Shown piece after piece: positions 62,754-64,000 of a stretch of 64,000 nt of DNA. The notes beneath the pieces are model-generated. The model ran no database searches. It had not been told where the DNA came from and was given only the letters and a program-made list of their open reading frames with translations. Both the position numbers and the translations under genes were made by a program. The stretch spans positions 1,302,001-1,366,000 of the forward strand of contig JASJOG010000033.1 of assembly GCA_030142905.1 (NCBI GenBank). Direction: 5' to 3'. The stretch's first letter is position 1; each line of letters opens with the position of its first letter. The stretch comes from Heliopora coerulea. Taxonomy: Eukaryota > Cnidaria > Anthozoa > Scleralcyonacea > Helioporidae.

Positions 62754-62791
62754 TATTCAACGTTTCGGGGCAAGCCCCTTTATCAAGAATA
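62754..62791 (-). ncRNA. Hammerhead-like motif with altered core (left arm)
   Basis: Stem I TATTC/GAATA pairs perfectly; stem II GGGGC/GCCCC and GAAACGT are kept, but the first core block reads TTGATAA instead of CTGATGA. Probably inactive. Confidence 0.45.
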
Positions 62792-62939
62792 CATTTTACT
62801 AGCGATGCAAGTCCTGCATTTATACAAATTGAACTCGTTTGTCCCAAATGGTTTGAACATTAGAGATTTTTTGTAATATATTTGAATTTTGAATAGTATT
62901 TTTATGTATAAACACAGGACTTGCATCGCTAGTAAAACG

Positions 62940-62977
62940 TATTCTTGATAAAGGGGCTTGCCCCGAAACGTCGAATA
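62940..62977 (+). ncRNA. Hammerhead-like motif with altered core (right arm)
   Basis: Same as the left arm with GAAACGTC, giving C at position 17. TTGATAA in both arms shows the change predates the inverted arrangement. Confidence 0.45.
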
Positions 62978-63004
62978 AAGTTTTTTAAAAGTTTATCTTG
63001 ATGG

Positions 63005-63006
<2 letters not shown>

Positions 63007-63042
<36 letters not shown>
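63007..63042. repeat. (AT)n microsatellite
   Basis: About 17 AT units at the right edge of the PLE terminus pair. Confidence 0.95.
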
Positions 63043-63043
<1 letters not shown>

Positions 63044-63044
63044 T

Positions 63045-63350
63045 AATATTTAAAAATCGAGTAGGAGTGCTTTATCGGGATTTAAAAGACGAGGCGATAG
63101 CCGAGTCTTCTAAACCCGATAAAGCACGAAATGCCTTATGAAATTCACCTTATGCCTTAAATGCCTTATGAAATTCACCTCTTAATACGCTAATTCATGA
63201 AGAAAGTTTGGAAATTTATTGTTCGTAAGCCGAAAAAATTGAACTTCTTCACATATAAAGGCACATGTACCTGTATCACTTATATAGATCCGACACGCTT
63301 ATGATTTTCTTTTGTCTTTTCCTCATGAATTTTTGATGAATTTTATAAAT
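63045..63350 (-). repeat. Copy of the PLE 5' leader with hairpin
   Basis: A palindromic segment (63,069-63,127; GTGCTTTATCGGG and CCCGATAAAGCAC at its ends) corresponds to the hairpin at 57.11-57.17 kb. GAAGAAAGTTTGGAAATTTA and CACGCTTATGATTTTCTTTT match the 57.2-57.35 kb leader. On the minus strand TATATAAGTG could act as a TATA box. Confidence 0.55.
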
Positions 63351-63407
63351 ATACATATAGATACAGATATAGATATAGATATAGATATAGATACAGATAT
63401 AGATATG
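63351..63407. repeat. (ATAGAT)n microsatellite
   Basis: About eight ATAGAT units with ACAGAT variants. Confidence 0.9.
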
Positions 63408-64000
63408 AGTTCAAAGCTCAGGAAGAGGTCTTTACACTTGAATAAAAAACCGACAGTGTGGCTGTTATATGCTCATTAGATCACGTTCTTTTGTTTTTTG
63501 GAGTTTTATTTTTTCTTACTTTAAACGCATGTGACATATGAATTGACGGTAAAATGACAGTTTTTAGCATTGCTAACTAAACTATTGTTCTGGATATTTT
63601 TCAATAGGGATTCATCTTCAACAGTTTGAGCGCTTCGGGTGTACTCGCTACATGAGGAAAATTATGTTCCACATACATTTATGGATGGTAATGTTCTTTC
63701 ACGCTTGTTCAGCTGGCATCGTGCTCGACGAGAGGTGAACATGCATGAAAAGAGTTAAAGATGAATTCTGAAATGAGGATTCTTTCGTTCGATAGATGGA
63801 TAACAGGCAGTGTTAAAACACTGCCTCAAGAAACTGAAGGTGACGAATAAGCGTATCGAGTCAACATTGTTTTCCATTATTTTACGTGAAGAGGGACGAA
63901 GAATTAGAGGCCCAAGCTTTCTTCATCTAATCAGGGGCAAGAAAACATGAAACCTAAACCTCAGTAAAGAAGTTCCAAGCGCTATTATTGATTGAAACAT
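63408..64000. other. No supported gene
   Basis: No long frame or recognised repeat to the window end. Confidence 0.5.

Larger units (their letters stand above)
62725..63006. mobile_element. PLE terminus pair, perfectly symmetrical 102-bp inverted arms
   Basis: Arms 62,725-62,826 and 62,905-63,006 (AACCATTAAGATAAACTTTC on the left) are near-identical reverse complements around a 78-bp centre. Each contains AAGGGGCTTGCCCCGAAACG. There is no coding remnant, so this is the reduced form of another PLE family. (AT)n follows at once on the right. Confidence 0.75.

Noticed and set aside
1..64000. CRISPR arrays, bacterial operons, rRNA genes
   Set aside because: None seen; the repeats are microsatellites, inverted repeats or transposons, and the gene structure is eukaryotic.

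Overview
This is a window of AT-rich, intron-rich metazoan genomic DNA. The domain content suggests a cnidarian, most likely an anthozoan such as a coral or sea anemone. That is inferred from Penelope-like elements with GIY-YIG domains, a DIRS element, many MITEs and tRNA-derived repeats, and an intron-rich class B receptor. I cannot name the species. There are no bacterial-style operons; most open reading frames longer than 60 codons are chance frames or lie inside repeats.

One host gene is convincingly coding: a class B (secretin-like) seven-transmembrane receptor on the minus strand, spread over about 20 kb (47,826 down to 28,043). I assembled it from eight or nine small exons, none visible as a long ORF. 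Exon phases match at every junction from TM1 to the stop codon, and the class B landmarks occur in order (cysteine before TM3, GWGFP in TM4, CW in ECL2, PLLG in TM6, QG and NGEV in TM7). The first half of the extracellular domain and the signal peptide exon were not found. Weaker host-gene candidates are a signal-peptide first exon (4,772-4,841, minus), a two-exon plus-strand gene inside a receptor intron (40,371-41,584), and one exon with a good donor (7,160-7,446, minus).

Left third (1-28 kb): mostly non-coding, with MITEs and foldbacks. Examples are a 79-bp near-perfect palindrome at 6.0 kb, a 1.5-kb foldback element with 43-bp internal repeats at 16.5-18.0 kb, a 420-bp hairpin at 21.7 kb, a probable solo LTR at 22.6 kb, three MITEs packed at 24.2-25.3 kb, and a 610-bp CAGGGGC-ended element with a TAAGT target duplication at 26.1 kb.

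Middle (28-48 kb): the receptor gene, whose introns hold a decayed DIRS element (RT core deleted, RNase H to tyrosine recombinase still open), a 943-bp pogo/Tigger-like non-autonomous element, a Penelope-like element with inverted termini and a 10-bp target duplication, a 135-bp miniature of the same family, and a second CAGGGGC-type element.

Right (48-64 kb): a graveyard of Penelope-like elements (PLEs) from at least four families, an internally deleted Tc1-like element and tRNA-derived repeats. Most PLE pieces are bounded by (AT)n tracts and carry hammerhead-ribozyme-like motifs. One, at 57,392-57,437 minus, has the complete conserved core with three paired stems and lies just upstream of a PLE reading frame in the same orientation. 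Related copies show compensatory stem I changes. This set of ribozyme-bearing PLE termini is the most interesting signal in the window.
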